NCBI GenBank assembly: GCA_028583605.1
Contig: CM053328.1
Coordinates: forward strand, 35,579,722-35,643,721
DNA from: Dastarcus helophoroides
Lineage: Eukaryota > Arthropoda > Insecta > Coleoptera > Bothrideridae
Direction: 5' to 3'
Length of the DNA: 64,000 bases
The translations under genes and the position numbers were made by a program. This document shows positions 53,440-64,000 of the stretch, one piece after another. The notes below the pieces were generated by a model. The model was not told where the DNA came from, ran no database searches, and saw only the letters and a program-made list of their open reading frames with translations. Within the stretch, counting starts at the first letter, position 1. Each line of letters starts with the position of its first letter.

Positions 53440-55810
53440 AAAAGGCTACTAACTTATTTCCAAAATTTCAACTCCATCTCATTTTTTTTAACATGTCTCA
53501 TTTTAAAAATTTCGACCTTTTCTAGATTTCAAGCTCCACTAAAAAATGTCTTTCTTTAAAATTGCGCCTCTACTCAAAATTCCACCCTTTTTGAAATTTG
53601 ATTTTCATTTCCAATTTTCACTTTTTAAAATTCCGAGATTTTAAAATGTTCACTCTTCCTAAAGTTCGATTTTTCGAAAATTCGAAAATGTTGGTTTTTG
53701 CTTAAAATTTTGATTTTTAAAAAGTTTGACTTTTTTGAATATTTCAACCCGTTTGGAAATAGTATAAAATTCAAGTTTCTTTTTAAAATTCCCACTCTTT
53801 ATAATTTCGATATTTGCGAATATTTGCCTTTTTCAAAATTTCCACTTTCATTTTCTGTCGTCCTACCTTTTTTTTTTGAATTTCGAGCTTTTTCGAAATT
53901 TCGACCCCTTTTCTACAATTTTGACACTTCAAAGTTTAAATGTTTTAAATTTTACTTTTTTAAAGACTTTCGCATTATGAACATGAGTAATTTGAAAATG
54001 TCATCCCTCTTTTAATACCTCGACATTTTTTTTTGGAAATTCAGAAATTTTAAGAAAGCTACTTTTTTTTCTAAATCTTTTCGATAAAGTCCAAAAATCT
54101 TTACCTTAATTTTGAAGTAAAAATTGCCAAACAAGTCAAAATTTTTAGAAACAGAATTTCTAGAATTTAGAAATTTTTAAAAAAATCTTAATTTTCAAAA
54201 GCAGTCACAATTTCTAAAACAAAGTTAAAAATATGACTTTTTTATATTTATTTAAAAATTTCAGTTTTTTCTTGAAATGTACTTTTTACAAATCGCAATT
54301 AAATATTTAGACTTTTTTTTGGAAATTTAGACTTTTTGAGAAAGCTACCCTTTTTCTAAATCTTTTCGATAAAATCCAAAAATGTTTGCGTTAATTCTGA
54401 AATAAAAAGTTGCCAAACCAGTCAAAATTTTTAGAAACAGAATTCCTGCAATTTAGAAATTTTTTAAAAAATCTAAATTTTCAAAAATAGTTACAATTTC
54501 TAAAACAAAGTTAAAAATATGATTTTTTTATTTATTTGAAAATTTCAGCTTTTTCTTGAAATATATTTTTTGCAAATTGCAATTAAATATTTAGACTTAT
54601 TTTTGGAAATTTAGACCTTTTGAGAAAAAAAAATCTTTTTCATAAGTCCAACAAAAATTACGTTTATTTTGAGTTAAAAATTGCTAAACCAGTCAAAATC
54701 TTTAGGAAAAGAATTTCTGGAATTTAAAAATTTTCAAAACATTTGAAATTTTCAAAAATAGTCACAATTTCTAAAAAAAAAGTTAAAAATATGACTTTTT
54801 TATTTATTTGAAATTTTCGGGTCTTTCTTGAAATGCACTTTTTGCAAATTGCAATTTTTTGAAAAATGATATCTTCATTTGAATTTGGCTAATTTTAATT
54901 TATAGTTTCTTTAAAATTTTTTATTGTTTTGGAAATTTCGATTTCTTGAATAATTCTATTTTGTCTATGTAAATTTTGACACATATTATGTTTTAAAAAC
55001 TTCGCCTCTTTTTGAATATTTCGACCTTTTTAGAAAAATTTGACTTTTTTGGAAATTTCCAAAATTTGCACACATCTTATTTTTCATGGTGGACTCTTGT
55101 TAGTCAGAAACATTATGTTTATTAATTTTATTTAACATTTCTGGGGCCCAGTTTGGAAATATTTGAATTTTTGTTAATGAGTTTTTTTTTTAATTTTAAC
55201 TGTGTTGGCAATTTTTACTTCAAAATTTACGTAATATTTTTTTGACTTGATTGAAAATTTGAACAATTTCATAAATTTTAAGAATTTTTCTTTTAAACAT
55301 TTCCACTCAAAATTGCCGTTTTTCAAAATTTTGACTTTTATTAAAAATCTCCATTATTAAAATTCTCCATTATTTAAAAAATATATTTTTTTAATACCGA
55401 CATTATTGAAAATTTTAACTTTTTTATAAATTTCGGCCTTCCTGAAAATTTCGTTCCTATTTTTCAAATTTTGGAGGTTTCTTTTAAGTTTTGATGGTTT
55501 TTAAAAATCCCGAGCAATTCAAAATTTGGACGTTTCTTAAAATTTCGGTTTCTAAAAATTCCAAATTTTTTTTTAGAAATTTCGACTTTGCAAAAAAGTG
55601 GACATTTTTCAAAGAATTCGGATTTTTCCAGAGAATTCCAATTTTTTCAATAAAAGTTCAATTCATTACAAAGCAGCAAAAATCTCTAAGAAAAACCGAA
55701 ATTTAAAAAAACAGTCGAAATTTTAGGAAGTAGACAAAAATGTTAAATAAAGATTGAAATTGCAAGGTAAAAGGTAAAAATTTTCGCCACATTTAAATTC
55801 ACAGAAATAT
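53440..55810 (+). repeat. degenerate AAATTTCGA-type array with 260-bp repeats
   Basis: The block CTTTTTC(T)AAATCTTTTC, GATAAA(G/A)TCCAAAAAT and AAATTGC(A)AT repeats about every 260 bases at 54070, 54350 and 54640. The rest is recurring AAATTTCGAC or TTTTTGAAATTT. Frames are by-products. Confidence 0.75.
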
Positions 55811-55814
55811 TGGT

Positions 55815-56035
55815 GGAACGGACTGGCCCTTGGTTATTTTCAAAAATTGAAATACAAACCTTGTCCCCAGAAGCCGAAAATGATTAAAAAACACAACAAA
55901 AAAACAATATCTCTGTGAAAATGACAGCTTGGCTATCGATACACGTGAGAGCAAGCTTTGTTGTGTTTTTTTTTAATTTTTTTCTGGTTTCAGAGAACAA
56001 GATTTGTATTTTAATTATTTACAGAAAGTAAAAAC
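55815..56035. mobile_element. PLE family 1 foldback, no coding part
   Basis: Left half is the terminal repeat on the minus strand (TGGTGGAACGGACTGGCCCT, CCTTGTCCCCAGAAGC), right half the same on the plus strand (GACAGCTTGGCTATCGATAC, GGTTTCAGAGAACAAG). The hammerhead-like core in the right half (CTGTGAAAAT) is degraded. Confidence 0.85.
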
Positions 56036-56572
56036 AAAAAACGATTAACCCAGGTGGGTTGAACCAAAAAATTGAAAAGAGGTGAAATTGTGAAAGGATT
56101 AAAGTTGTCAAAATAAGTCAAAACTTCATAATATAATGGAAATTGACAAATATCAAAAATTTAAAACTAGTAATTTTCAAAATATAAAAGGAAATATTAA
56201 AAAAGTCAAAACTTTCAATAAAAATTTAAGTCAGATGTTTGGTAAGGTAAGAATTTTGAGAAAAAGCTGAAATCTTGAAAAATGTTGAATTAAAAAATCA
56301 AACACTTTAAGTATATGTCAAAGTTTTCAAAAGCCAAAAAATTGAAAACAATTTAAATTTTGATAAATAACTGAAATGTATTAAAGGTCGAATTTAAAAA
56401 AAGTCAGATTTGCAAAACAGTCGAGTTTGAGAGTCAAAGTTTTAACGAAAAAAGAGATAAATTTTCAATAACAAGGAGGGAATTTTAAAAAAAGGTCAAA
56501 ATTTTCAAAAACAGGGTCGAGAATTTGGAAAATGTTTAAAGTTTCAAAGAATTCAAAACTTGGAGATAATTT
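56036..56572 (-). repeat. degenerate array in TCGAAATTT orientation
   Basis: AAAGTCAAAATTTT and AAATTTTGA words dominate, opposite to the array before the PLE foldback. Confidence 0.6.
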
Positions 56573-58235
56573 TTGGTGGAACGGACTAGTCCTTGGTTAT
56601 CTTCAAAAACTGAAATACAAATCTTGTCCCCTGAAACCAAGAAGGACTAGAAAACATAACAAAGATTGCTCTAACGCGTTTCGATAGCCAAGCTATCATC
56701 TTCAGAGATACTCATCTCTTTGAAGATGAGAGTGATACTCATCTCTCTCTATGTGATAGATTGGCTATCGAAACGCTTTAGAGCAACCTTTGTTGGATTT
56801 TTTAATCTTTCTTATTTCTGAAACCAAGAAAGATTAAAAAAGGTAACAAAGGTTGCTCTACACGTTTCGATAGCCAAGCTATCATCTTCAGAAAGATAGT
56901 CATCTCTCTGAAGTTAAGAGTGATACTCATCTCTCTGAAGATAATAGATTGGCTATCGAAACGCCTTAGAGCAACCTTTGTTATATTTTTTAATCTTTTT
57001 TGTCCCTTGAAACCAAAAAAAGATTAAAAAACACAACAAAGGTTGCTCTAACGCGTTTCCATAGCCAAGCTATCATCTTCAGAGTGATACTCACCTCTCT
57101 GAAGATTAGAGTGATACTCATCTCTCTGAAGATGATAGCTTGATTATCGAAAGGCGTTAGAACAACCAACTCATCTCTCTGAAGATGAGAGTGATACTCA
57201 TGTCTCTGAAGATGATAGATTGGCTATCGAAACGCGTTAGAGCAACCTTTGTTGAATTTTTTAATCTTTCTTATTTCTGAAACCAAGAAAGATTAAAAAA
57301 AAATAACAAAGGTTGCTCTAACACGTTTCGATAGCCAAGCTATCATCTTCAGAAAGATAGTCATCTCTCTGAAGTTAAGAGTGATACTCATCTCTCTGAA
57401 GATAATAGATTGGCTATCGAAACGCCTTAGAGCAACCTTTGTTGTATTTTTTAATCTTTTTTGTCCCTTGAAACCAAAAAAAGATTAAAAAACACAACAA
57501 AGGTTGCTCTAACGCGTTTCCATAGCCAAGCTATCATCTTCAGAGTGATACTCACCTCTCTGAAGATTAGAGTGATACTCATCTCTCTGAAGATGATAGC
57601 TTGATTATCGAAAGGCGTTAGAACAACCAACTCATCTCTCTGAAGATGAGAGTGATACTCATGTCTCTGAAGATGATAGATTGGCTATCGAAACGCGTTA
57701 GAGCAACCTTTGTTGAATTTTTTAATCTTTCTTATTTCTGAAACCAAGAAAGATTAAAAAAAATAACAAAGGTTGCTCTAACACGTTTCGATAGCCAAGC
57801 TATCATCTTCAGAAAGATAGTCATCTCTCTGAAGTTAAGAGTGATACTCATCTCTCTGAAGATAATAGATTGGCTATCGAAACGCCTTAGAGCAACCTTT
57901 GTTGTATTTTTTAATCTTTTTTGTCCCTTGAAACCAAAAAAAGATTAAAAAACACAACAAAGGTTGCTCTAACGCGTTTCCATAGCCAAGCTATCATCTT
58001 CAGAGTGATACTCACCTCTCTGAAGATTAGAGTGATACTCATCTCTCTGAAGATGATAGCTTGATTATCGAAAGGCGTTAGAACAACCAACTCATCTCTC
58101 TAAAGATGAGAGTGATACTCATGTCTCTGAAGATGATAGATTGGCTATCGAAACGCTTTAGAGCAACCTTTGTTGTGTTTTTTAATCTTTCTTCGTTTCA
58201 GAAGACAAAATTTGTATTTCAGTCTTCGAAATAAA
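56573..58235. repeat. 460-bp tandem array made of PLE terminal repeats with hammerhead-like motifs
   Basis: Outer ends are the PLE terminal sequence (GGTGGAACGGACTAGTCCTT at the left, TTTCAGAAGACAAAATTTGT at the right). Between them a unit recurs with TGTCCCTTGAAACC at 57001, 57462 and 57922 and GAGCAACCTTTGTTG at 56781, 57240, 57701 and 58161, period 459-461. Each unit holds about five motif copies on alternating strands: two on the minus strand (CTCTAACGCGTTTC or CTCTAACACGTTTC) and three on the plus strand (CTCTCTGAAGAT). Units are near-identical, so amplification is recent. Confidence 0.93.
56669..56709 (-). ncRNA. hammerhead-like motif at the edge of the PLE array
   Basis: Core CTGAAGA plus T, stem II GATAG/CTATC with loop CTTGG, GAAACGCGTT. 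Stem II has compensating changes against 53091-53131 (C to T on one side, G to A on the other). Stem I is reduced to two pairs. Confidence 0.55.
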
Positions 58236-58500
58236 GTTGAAGTTTTGAAAAAAATAAAAATTTCAATTTTGGGAAAGTTGACATATCCAGAAGAAGAAAA
58301 TTTTTGATAAAGACAAAAATTATCAAGAAGTACATTTTTCAAAACCAACTTCTTTAAATTTTCTTATAATGTATAATGAAATAAAACTTTTGCCTACTTT
58401 ACTCCAAGTCACTCACAAGTATTATTAGTTAATTAGTATGTTATTACTTGTGTTTAAAAATGTGATATCTTTTATATTAAACGGAAAAGAATAGATCGCT
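58236..58500. other. right interior of the hAT-like element
   Basis: AT-rich and unassigned. Confidence 0.4.
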
Positions 58501-58551
58501 CATTTCACGAGGAGCGCGCGCTCTTGCGCTCTTTAAGACCGGCCGCCACTG

Positions 58552-59640
58552 CTAATAGGGCTGCCCTGTGCGAGTGGATTGAACAAAAAAACACATTCCC
58601 CAGACAGATTTTATTCCCCAAATTTGAAATGTCAACTTTTTTTTATCGAAATTTAACTTTTAATGTTTTATTGGCTTTTTTTTCAGGAACAGAAGAACCA
58701 ATACTTTGCAAAGAAGATACAGAGAATATTTAACTTTTAAATTTGAAATTTAGACCTTAAACTCCTTTCTAGAAAAGATCGTTTCAACTTTATTATTTTT
58801 TTTTCCAAAACTCGATTTTTCATGCTTCATCTACTTAAATGTATCATAATTTTGAAAAAATGTCCTCTCTCCGAACCTCTAAGCTATGGAATTCGTTTCC
58901 GCATCCTACTCGCAGTGGTTTGAAGGCCTAATAGGGCTGTCCTGTGCGAGTGGATTGAACTTGAACAAAAAAACACATTCCCCGGACAGATTTTATTCCC
59001 CAAATTTGAAAATGTCAACTTTTTTTATCGAAATTTTAACTTTTAATGTTTTATTGGCTTTTTTTTCATGAACAGAAGTACTAATACTTCGCAAAGAAGA
59101 TACAGAGAATATTTAACTTTTAAACTTGAAATTTAGACATTAAACTCCTTTTTAGAAAAGATCGTTTTAATTTTATTAATTTTTTTCCAAAACTCGATTT
59201 TTCATGCTTCATCTACTTTAATGTATCATAATTTTGAAAAAATGTCCTCTCTCCGAACTTCTAGGCTATGGAATTCGTTTCCGCATCCTACTCGCAGTGC
59301 TCTGAAGGCCTAATAGGGCTGCCCTGTGCGAGTGGATTGAACTTGAACAAAAAAACACATTCCCCGGACAGATTTTATTCCCCAAATTTGAAATGTCAAC
59401 TTTTTTTTTTATCGAAATTTTAACTTTTAATGTTTTAGTGGCTTTTTTTTTCATGAACATAAGTACCAACACTTCGCGAAGAAGATACAGGGAATATTTA
59501 ACTTTTAAATTTGAAATTTAGACATTAAACTCCTTTCTAGAAGAAGATCGTTTCAACTTTATTAATTTTTTTCCAAAACTCGATTTTTCATGCTTCATCT
59601 ACTTTAATGTATCATAATTTTGAAAAAATGTCAAATTTTC
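58552..59640 (+). repeat. LINE-tail satellite, right part
   Basis: Continues 51515-51949. CTGTGCGAGTGGATTGAAC occurs at 58567, 58942 and 59324 (375 and 382 apart) and TCTCCGAAC at 58866 and 59249. Each unit holds the end of the LINE coding region and its 3' UTR. Confidence 0.92.
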
Positions 59641-59779
59641 ATTTTAAACTTAAAATTTTAGGTTCCAATTTAAACTCGAAATTGATAAATTTCTTACAAG
59701 CAGCCTAGAAGGAAAATTAAAAAAACCATTTAAATGAATATCTAAATAATGAATCAAAGAAAAATTTCTTTCGAAAACT
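59641..59779. other. 3' flank of the mucin-like gene
   Basis: AT-rich, no further feature. Confidence 0.4.
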
Positions 59780-59785
59780 TTTATT
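59780..59785 (-). terminator. poly(A) signal AATAAA overlapping the stop codon
   Basis: On the minus strand the last base of the TAA stop (59787-59785) is the first A of AATAAA. The 3' UTR must be very short. Confidence 0.6.
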
Positions 59786-61392
59786 TAAAATGACATTTCT
59801 TTTGTTATATTGGACTTGTCAACGATATAATTGATTAGAACTTTATATGCAGAAATTTTAAATATATTGTATTCCTTTCCGCAGTCTGCACAAGGTGATG
59901 GAGTAGTTGGAGGTCGTGGATGCCAAGTGGGTGACGGAGTTGACCAAGGATACGTTCTTGTTGTCCATCTATTAGTAGTAGTCCAAGGATATCTAGTTGG
60001 GGTTGGTCTAGTGGTCCATCGATTAGTAGTTGTCCAAGGATAGGTTCTTGTAGTCCAAGGATACGTTCTTGTAGTCCAAGGATAAGTTCTTGTGGTCCAA
60101 GGATAAGTTCCTGTGGTCCAAGGATAAGTTCTTGTGGTCCAAGGATAAGTTCTTGTGGTCCAAGGATAAGTGCTTGTGGTCCAAGGATAAGTTCTTGTGG
60201 TCCAAGGATAAGTGCTTGTGGTCCATCGGTTAGTAGATGTCCACGGATACGTTGTCGATGTTACCGTGGTCCAAGGGTACGTCGTCCACCTTTCAGACGA
60301 AGTTGGTGTTTCTGTCGTCCAAGTTGTCCAAGGATATGTCGTTGGTGGGTCCGTTGTTCTAGTGGGCCAAGGATACGGTGTTCCTGTTGTCCATCTTTCA
60401 GACGAAGTTGGTGTTTCTGTCGTCCAAGGATACGTCGTCGGTGGTTCCGTTGTTCCAGTGGACCCAGAGTATGTTGTCCATCTATCAGACGAAGTTGGTG
60501 TTTCTGTTGTCCAAGGATACGTCGTAGGTCGTTCGGTTGTCCATCTATCAGACGAAGTTGGTGTTTCTGTTGTCCAAGGATACGTCGTAGGTTGTTCCGT
60601 CGTCGGTGTTTCCGTGGTCGGTGTTTCCGTCGTCGGTGTTTCCGTGGTCGGTGTTTCCGTCGTCGGTGTTTCCGTCGTCGGTGGTTCCGTCGTCGGTGGT
60701 TCCGTCGTTGACGGGGGCCAAGGGTACGGTGTTCCTGTAGTCCATCTATCAGACGAAGTTGGTGCTTCTGTTGTCCAAGGATACGTCGTAGGTCGTTCCG
60801 TCGTTGGTGGTTCCGTCGATGGTGGTTCCGTCGTTGACGAGGTCCAAGGGTACGGTGTTCCTGTGGTATATCTGTCAGACGAAGTTAGTGTTTCTGTCGT
60901 CCAAGGACGCGTCGTCGGTGGTTCTGTCGTTCGAGTGGTCCATGGGTACGTTGTTCTTGTGGTCCATCTATCAGTACTTGTCCAAGGAGACGTTGTTGTT
61001 TCTTCAGTCGTGGCAGTAGTCGGCCAATCAGTAGTAGTTGTAATTCCACTTGTCCAACTATCGGAACTTGTGGTATCCCAATTATTTGGTACCAATTTTT
61101 TCGAAAAAGCTTTTATTTTTCTACTATCTTTCTTTATAGGAAAATCTACCCTATTTAAGGTTGCTTCTTTCTCAGATGTTGCTTACTGTCTAGAAGGATA
61201 ATAATGTAAATATTTAGCCATTAGCTGATTTTGACACCACGACGATTTTTTGTTCTTATTAATAAAAGCTATTTTTTTAATTATTAAATAATAGTTTAAT
61301 TCTTTGCCTTTTTTGAATTAATGCAAATACTGGAATGAACTTACCACAAAAATAGCACACAATAATAAAAGACTTGTAGCTATGACACGCAT
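59785..61392 (-). CDS. secreted mucin-like Thr/Pro/Trp-rich repeat protein, two exons
   Basis: Exon 1 (61392-61345, 16 codons) encodes MRVIATSLLLLCAIFV, a clear signal peptide, and ends at donor GTAAGT. Exon 2 (61170-59785) follows in phase 0 after ATCTGAG, giving about 477 residues. After a basic stretch (KKDSRKIKAFSKK) come two repeat zones. The first has units of TSSDRWTT, YPWTT and PPTTE, with a run of PTTET. The second has about nine copies of a seven-residue TYPWTTR unit. The end is Pro-rich with CADC and a polar tail. Dense Thr implies heavy O-glycosylation, so it is likely a mucin or matrix protein of gut, cuticle or saliva. No chitin-binding domain is seen, which sets it apart from peritrophins. 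The acceptor is the least certain part: the pyrimidine tract is weak, though this choice is the only one giving an open frame. Upstream TATA box and 3' signal support a real gene. Confidence 0.85.
60020..60235 (-). repeat. 21-bp coding minisatellite
   Basis: On the plus strand GTCCAAGGATAAGTTCTTGT recurs about nine times at 21-bp spacing and encodes the seven-residue TYPWTTR units. The bases are very uniform, so the repeat is being homogenised at DNA level. Confidence 0.92.
61171..61344 (-). other. intron of the mucin-like gene
   Basis: 174 bp, GT (GTAAGTTC) to AG. Splits signal peptide from the mature protein, as is common in insect secreted-protein genes. Confidence 0.7.
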
Positions 61393-61439
61393 CTTGCACC
61401 TAATGATTTTATTTCTATGAGAAGTTTAGTACCATCATA

Positions 61440-61449
61440 TCTTTTTATA
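61440..61449 (-). promoter_or_regulatory. TATA box of the mucin-like gene
   Basis: TATAAAAAGA on the minus strand, 48 bp upstream of the ATG. Start of transcription is expected near 61415-61420, leaving a 5' UTR of about 25 bases. Confidence 0.65.
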
Positions 61450-62279
61450 TTGCCATTTCATACCCAACATTTATCGATAACTTTATCTTACAGAATGCAA
61501 TTATTGGGAATTAAAATGCTCTTATCCCTAAACAAATATGGATAAAGAAGTTACAATTGGCTTTATACCTGGCTAGATAACAGGAATTTATAGGGCCACT
61601 TCATCGTATTATCTTTTTACCTACGTTTTATTAGTTATTTTGCACTTATCTTGTTTGGATCTTTCATCTTCTGTCTTCTTTCAAAACTCAGAACGTCAGT
61701 TCTAGGGGCATCGTGTCGCGTCCGGGTGAGCGGAGCGATCAGGAAGCTTAGAGAAGAGCACAAGCCGGAACTTTTAAATTCGAAATCCCGAGATTGAGCA
61801 ATTTTAATTTTATTATTATTATTACCATTTTTAATTACAATTCACTCGCAAAGGTTAACCCTATTATGCCCTTGAAGCCAGGCCCGTAACCAGGATTTTT
61901 TTCGGGAGGGGGGGGACGCTGCGATCCTTCTGCTAAAACTACCTAGTCTTTGTTTGCGTCTAGGTTAGAGCTAAGAAGCCACGGTCCAATACTACTTTAC
62001 TATTAATATTATTATTGTATACAAGTATACTAAAATATAAAAAATACACTAAAACCATTTCTAGAGTCCAACTCTTCTAACATTCTGACAAAGTAATTTA
62101 ACAACAACGTTGCCTATTTATCTTAATTTAATTTCTAAATAAAAACAGATGATAAAATTACTCGAAAGATATTCCTTACAATTTATCTTTGAACTGTCTT
62201 CTATAACCTGCACTTGTGTATAAAAAATGCCTATACAAAATGCTCTATTTAAAGACAGTAGTTTGAAGTCAGCTGGAGA
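61450..62279. other. unassigned DNA upstream of the mucin-like gene
   Basis: A GC-richer stretch at 61700-61770 (GTGTCGCGTCCGGGTGAGCG) and a short ATT microsatellite at about 61808 are seen. At 61881 GGCCCGTAACCAGGATTT, then a run of G, resembles an element end. Cis-regulatory sites of the gene would lie in the first few hundred bases but none is identifiable. Confidence 0.4.
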
Positions 62280-64000
62280 AAAATCTTCCTTTTTTAATTT
62301 TTTTCAAATTTTGATTAAATTCATAATTTTAACTTTTATCTCAAATTTAAAGTTTGCACCCCAACATTTACAATTTGGATATTCTTTCTAAATTTTAAGT
62401 TCAAGTTTCCTCTTAGCGTCCAATTCTTTTTCTAACTGGCAACAACTTCAATTCCTACATTTTTTATTTTGGGCAATTTTGGGAATTATTGTTGATATCT
62501 GAATTTGCAATGTCGAAGTACATTTGATTCTTCCAAATTTCGAAAAAAAGTTTTTGCTATAAAGTTATTTATCGTTTTTTTTTTGTAAGTTTTACCTTTA
62601 GTCTCAAAATTTCGACCTTTTTTGGACATTTTCAATTTGAATTAGATTTTTTGCTAAGTGCGAAGTATGTTAATACTTTTACTTTTTTTTCTCAAACTCC
62701 AAAGTTTAAAATCTTGGTATTTACTTCCAACCCACAAATATTTTTTTAAACATCAATTCTTTCTAGAAACCTGAAAATTTCGCCAACATTGTTGTGAAAA
62801 ATGTCTGATATCGAAATTCAGAACTTAATCCTGAGTTTTTTGAATTTGGAATTTGTCTAGAAAATTCTACATTTAGAGTGGACAAACTTGTTCTAGAAAA
62901 AGTTTAATTACGACCGTGTTTATACTAAAAAATAACCAGCATTCATTATTAAACATTTCAGAAAATATTAACATTTTTAAATATTTTGAATTTCCGAACA
63001 AAATTACGATATGTTAATTCTTAATGTGACCTGTTCGAACTCGAAATTTTTAGTTTTTTAAATTCAAAATTTTAGAAATAAGTTGACATTTAGAATTACT
63101 CTCTAAATCCGAAGAAAAAAGAAGCGATAGTTTTTGAAAAAAAAAAGTTTGAAGTCAAAATGTTCTAAAAAAAATCTCCCTTTCCAAAAGATAAAATCTA
63201 TTACCAAAAACTAATAACACTCAACATTTTGTCTTGAAACAAAATTTAAAAAATAAACTTTCATATTTCCTGAAACTTTTAGTGTTTTCTCAAAATGGCC
63301 AGGAGATTTTCTATAAATTCAATGTCTAGAAAGAAAGTCAAAATATTTTGAAGAAGTCTGAATTTTGAATTAGTGCTAATGCAAAAATTTTGAAAAATAA
63401 ACTAAAGTCATTAAGCTCATTTTTTTTTTCAAAATTTCGACTTTAATCTTGACATTTTTAAACTCGTGGTAAAAAGTTGTAAAAATTTTATAAATCAAGT
63501 TTTTCTAAACATATGAATTTAAAAGTGATTAAAAGTACAATAAATTCTTAATTAAAATTGAAATTTGATAACTAAGATAGAAATGTGATTAAAAGTACAA
63601 TAAATTCTTAATTAAAGTTGAAATTTGATAATTAAGATAGAAATTTCAATATTTTTTTGGAAGTTTTCACTTGGAATTCGAATTTTGGAGAAAAAAGTCG
63701 AATTTGCGTCGAAATCCTAATCGAAATATAAACAAATCAACTTCATAACAAAAAATTTCGAAATTTTCTATTATGAAGTTAAAACTTTTTGAAAAAATTA
63801 AATATTTCGAATTAAGCTGATGGGTTAAAGTTATTAAAAAATTCCTAAATATTTCAATTTAAAAATGCTCAAGTTTTCTATAAACTCGAAATTTATAAAA
63901 GAATGGACATTTTAACATTTTTTTAAAGTTCAATCGCCATGTTAGAAAAATTATAGAAGAAATTCATAAAAATAACTTATTAAAAAATGTCTTCTCAAAA
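62280..64000. repeat. degenerate AAATTTCGA-type array, mixed orientation
   Basis: Weaker than the others. AAATTTCGACC and TTTTTTCTCAAA words to about 62750, then TCGAAATTT forms. A duplicated piece AAAGTACAATAAATTCTTAA with TTGAAATTTGATAA occurs at about 63533 and 63593 (period 60). No gene. Confidence 0.6.

Larger units (their letters stand above)
51950..58551. mobile_element. 6.6-kb composite element with hAT-like ends
   Basis: CTAATAGG lies directly outside both ends (51942-51949 and 58552-58559). The ends are inverted: CAGTGGCGGCTGGT and, from the right, CAGTGGCGGCCGGT. Removing it joins the LINE-tail satellite at its normal period of about 381 bp (67 plus 314). No transposase is seen. 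It contains a PLE with its own target duplication, an AAATTTCGA array, a PLE foldback and the PLE tandem array, mostly later insertions or expansions. Confidence 0.88.

Noticed and set aside
56573..58235. CRISPR-like array of regular repeats
   Set aside because: The setting is eukaryotic, units are about 460 bp without short repeat-spacer structure, and the content is PLE terminal sequence.
60212..61201. Plus-strand frame of 329 codons, Val/Gly-rich
   Set aside because: Antisense of the mucin-like gene; it stays open because the repeat codons have no stop complements. The sense strand has signal peptide, TATA box and poly(A) signal.

Overview
The window looks like AT-rich, repeat-dominated nuclear DNA of an arthropod, most likely an insect. 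The signs are a degenerate TTAGG-type (CCTAA) tract at 2.87-3.35 kb, a Tc1/mariner-related transposon, a mariner, a jockey-like LINE, Penelope-like elements (PLEs), hAT-like ends, and spliced genes with GT-AG introns. The order cannot be fixed from the sequence.

Only two host genes can be supported, both on the minus strand. The first (43692-46759) has three coding exons and encodes a 186-residue protein with two membrane segments; its large last intron holds a decayed mariner and a 296-bp PLE remnant. The second (59785-61392) has two exons and encodes a secreted, mucin-like Thr/Pro/Trp-rich repeat protein with a TATA box and a poly(A) signal that overlaps its stop codon. A tRNA-Ile-like pseudogene lies at 2675-2757 and an unidentified coding remnant with one internal stop at about 31880-32098.

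The rest is repeats, nested in a readable order. From the left: a CT microsatellite (1-540), a telomere-like tract, a TTC/TCC tract (7.7-8.55 kb), a mixed-length satellite (10.3-14.9 kb), a second satellite (17.9-21.76 kb) split by a 2352-bp hAT-like element with an 8-bp target duplication, an intact DD41D transposon with about 470-bp inverted repeats (21764-23893), a 238-bp satellite (28.4-31.0 kb), a 139-bp satellite (33.25-33.95 kb), a GC-richer satellite of about 450 bp (36.6-39.3 kb), a nested foldback (42.5-43.3 kb), LINE fragments (47.06-47.6 and 51.1-51.6 kb), a LINE-tail satellite split by a 6602-bp hAT-like element (51950-58551), and long stretches of a degenerate word close to AAATTTCGACTTTTT.

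Three things stand out. First, hammerhead-ribozyme-like motifs occur in at least three sequence families linked to PLE material: two well-formed copies of family 1, one family 2 copy and one family 3 copy, plus decayed ones. Family 1 has also been amplified into a 460-bp tandem array in which motif copies alternate in strand. Second, the AAATTTCGA arrays meet a shared terminal module at four places, always in the same relative orientation, which suggests they are the body of an undescribed long element and not random simple sequence. Third, the target duplications allow the order of insertion to be read: LINE tail, then tandem array, then hAT-like element, with a PLE inside it.
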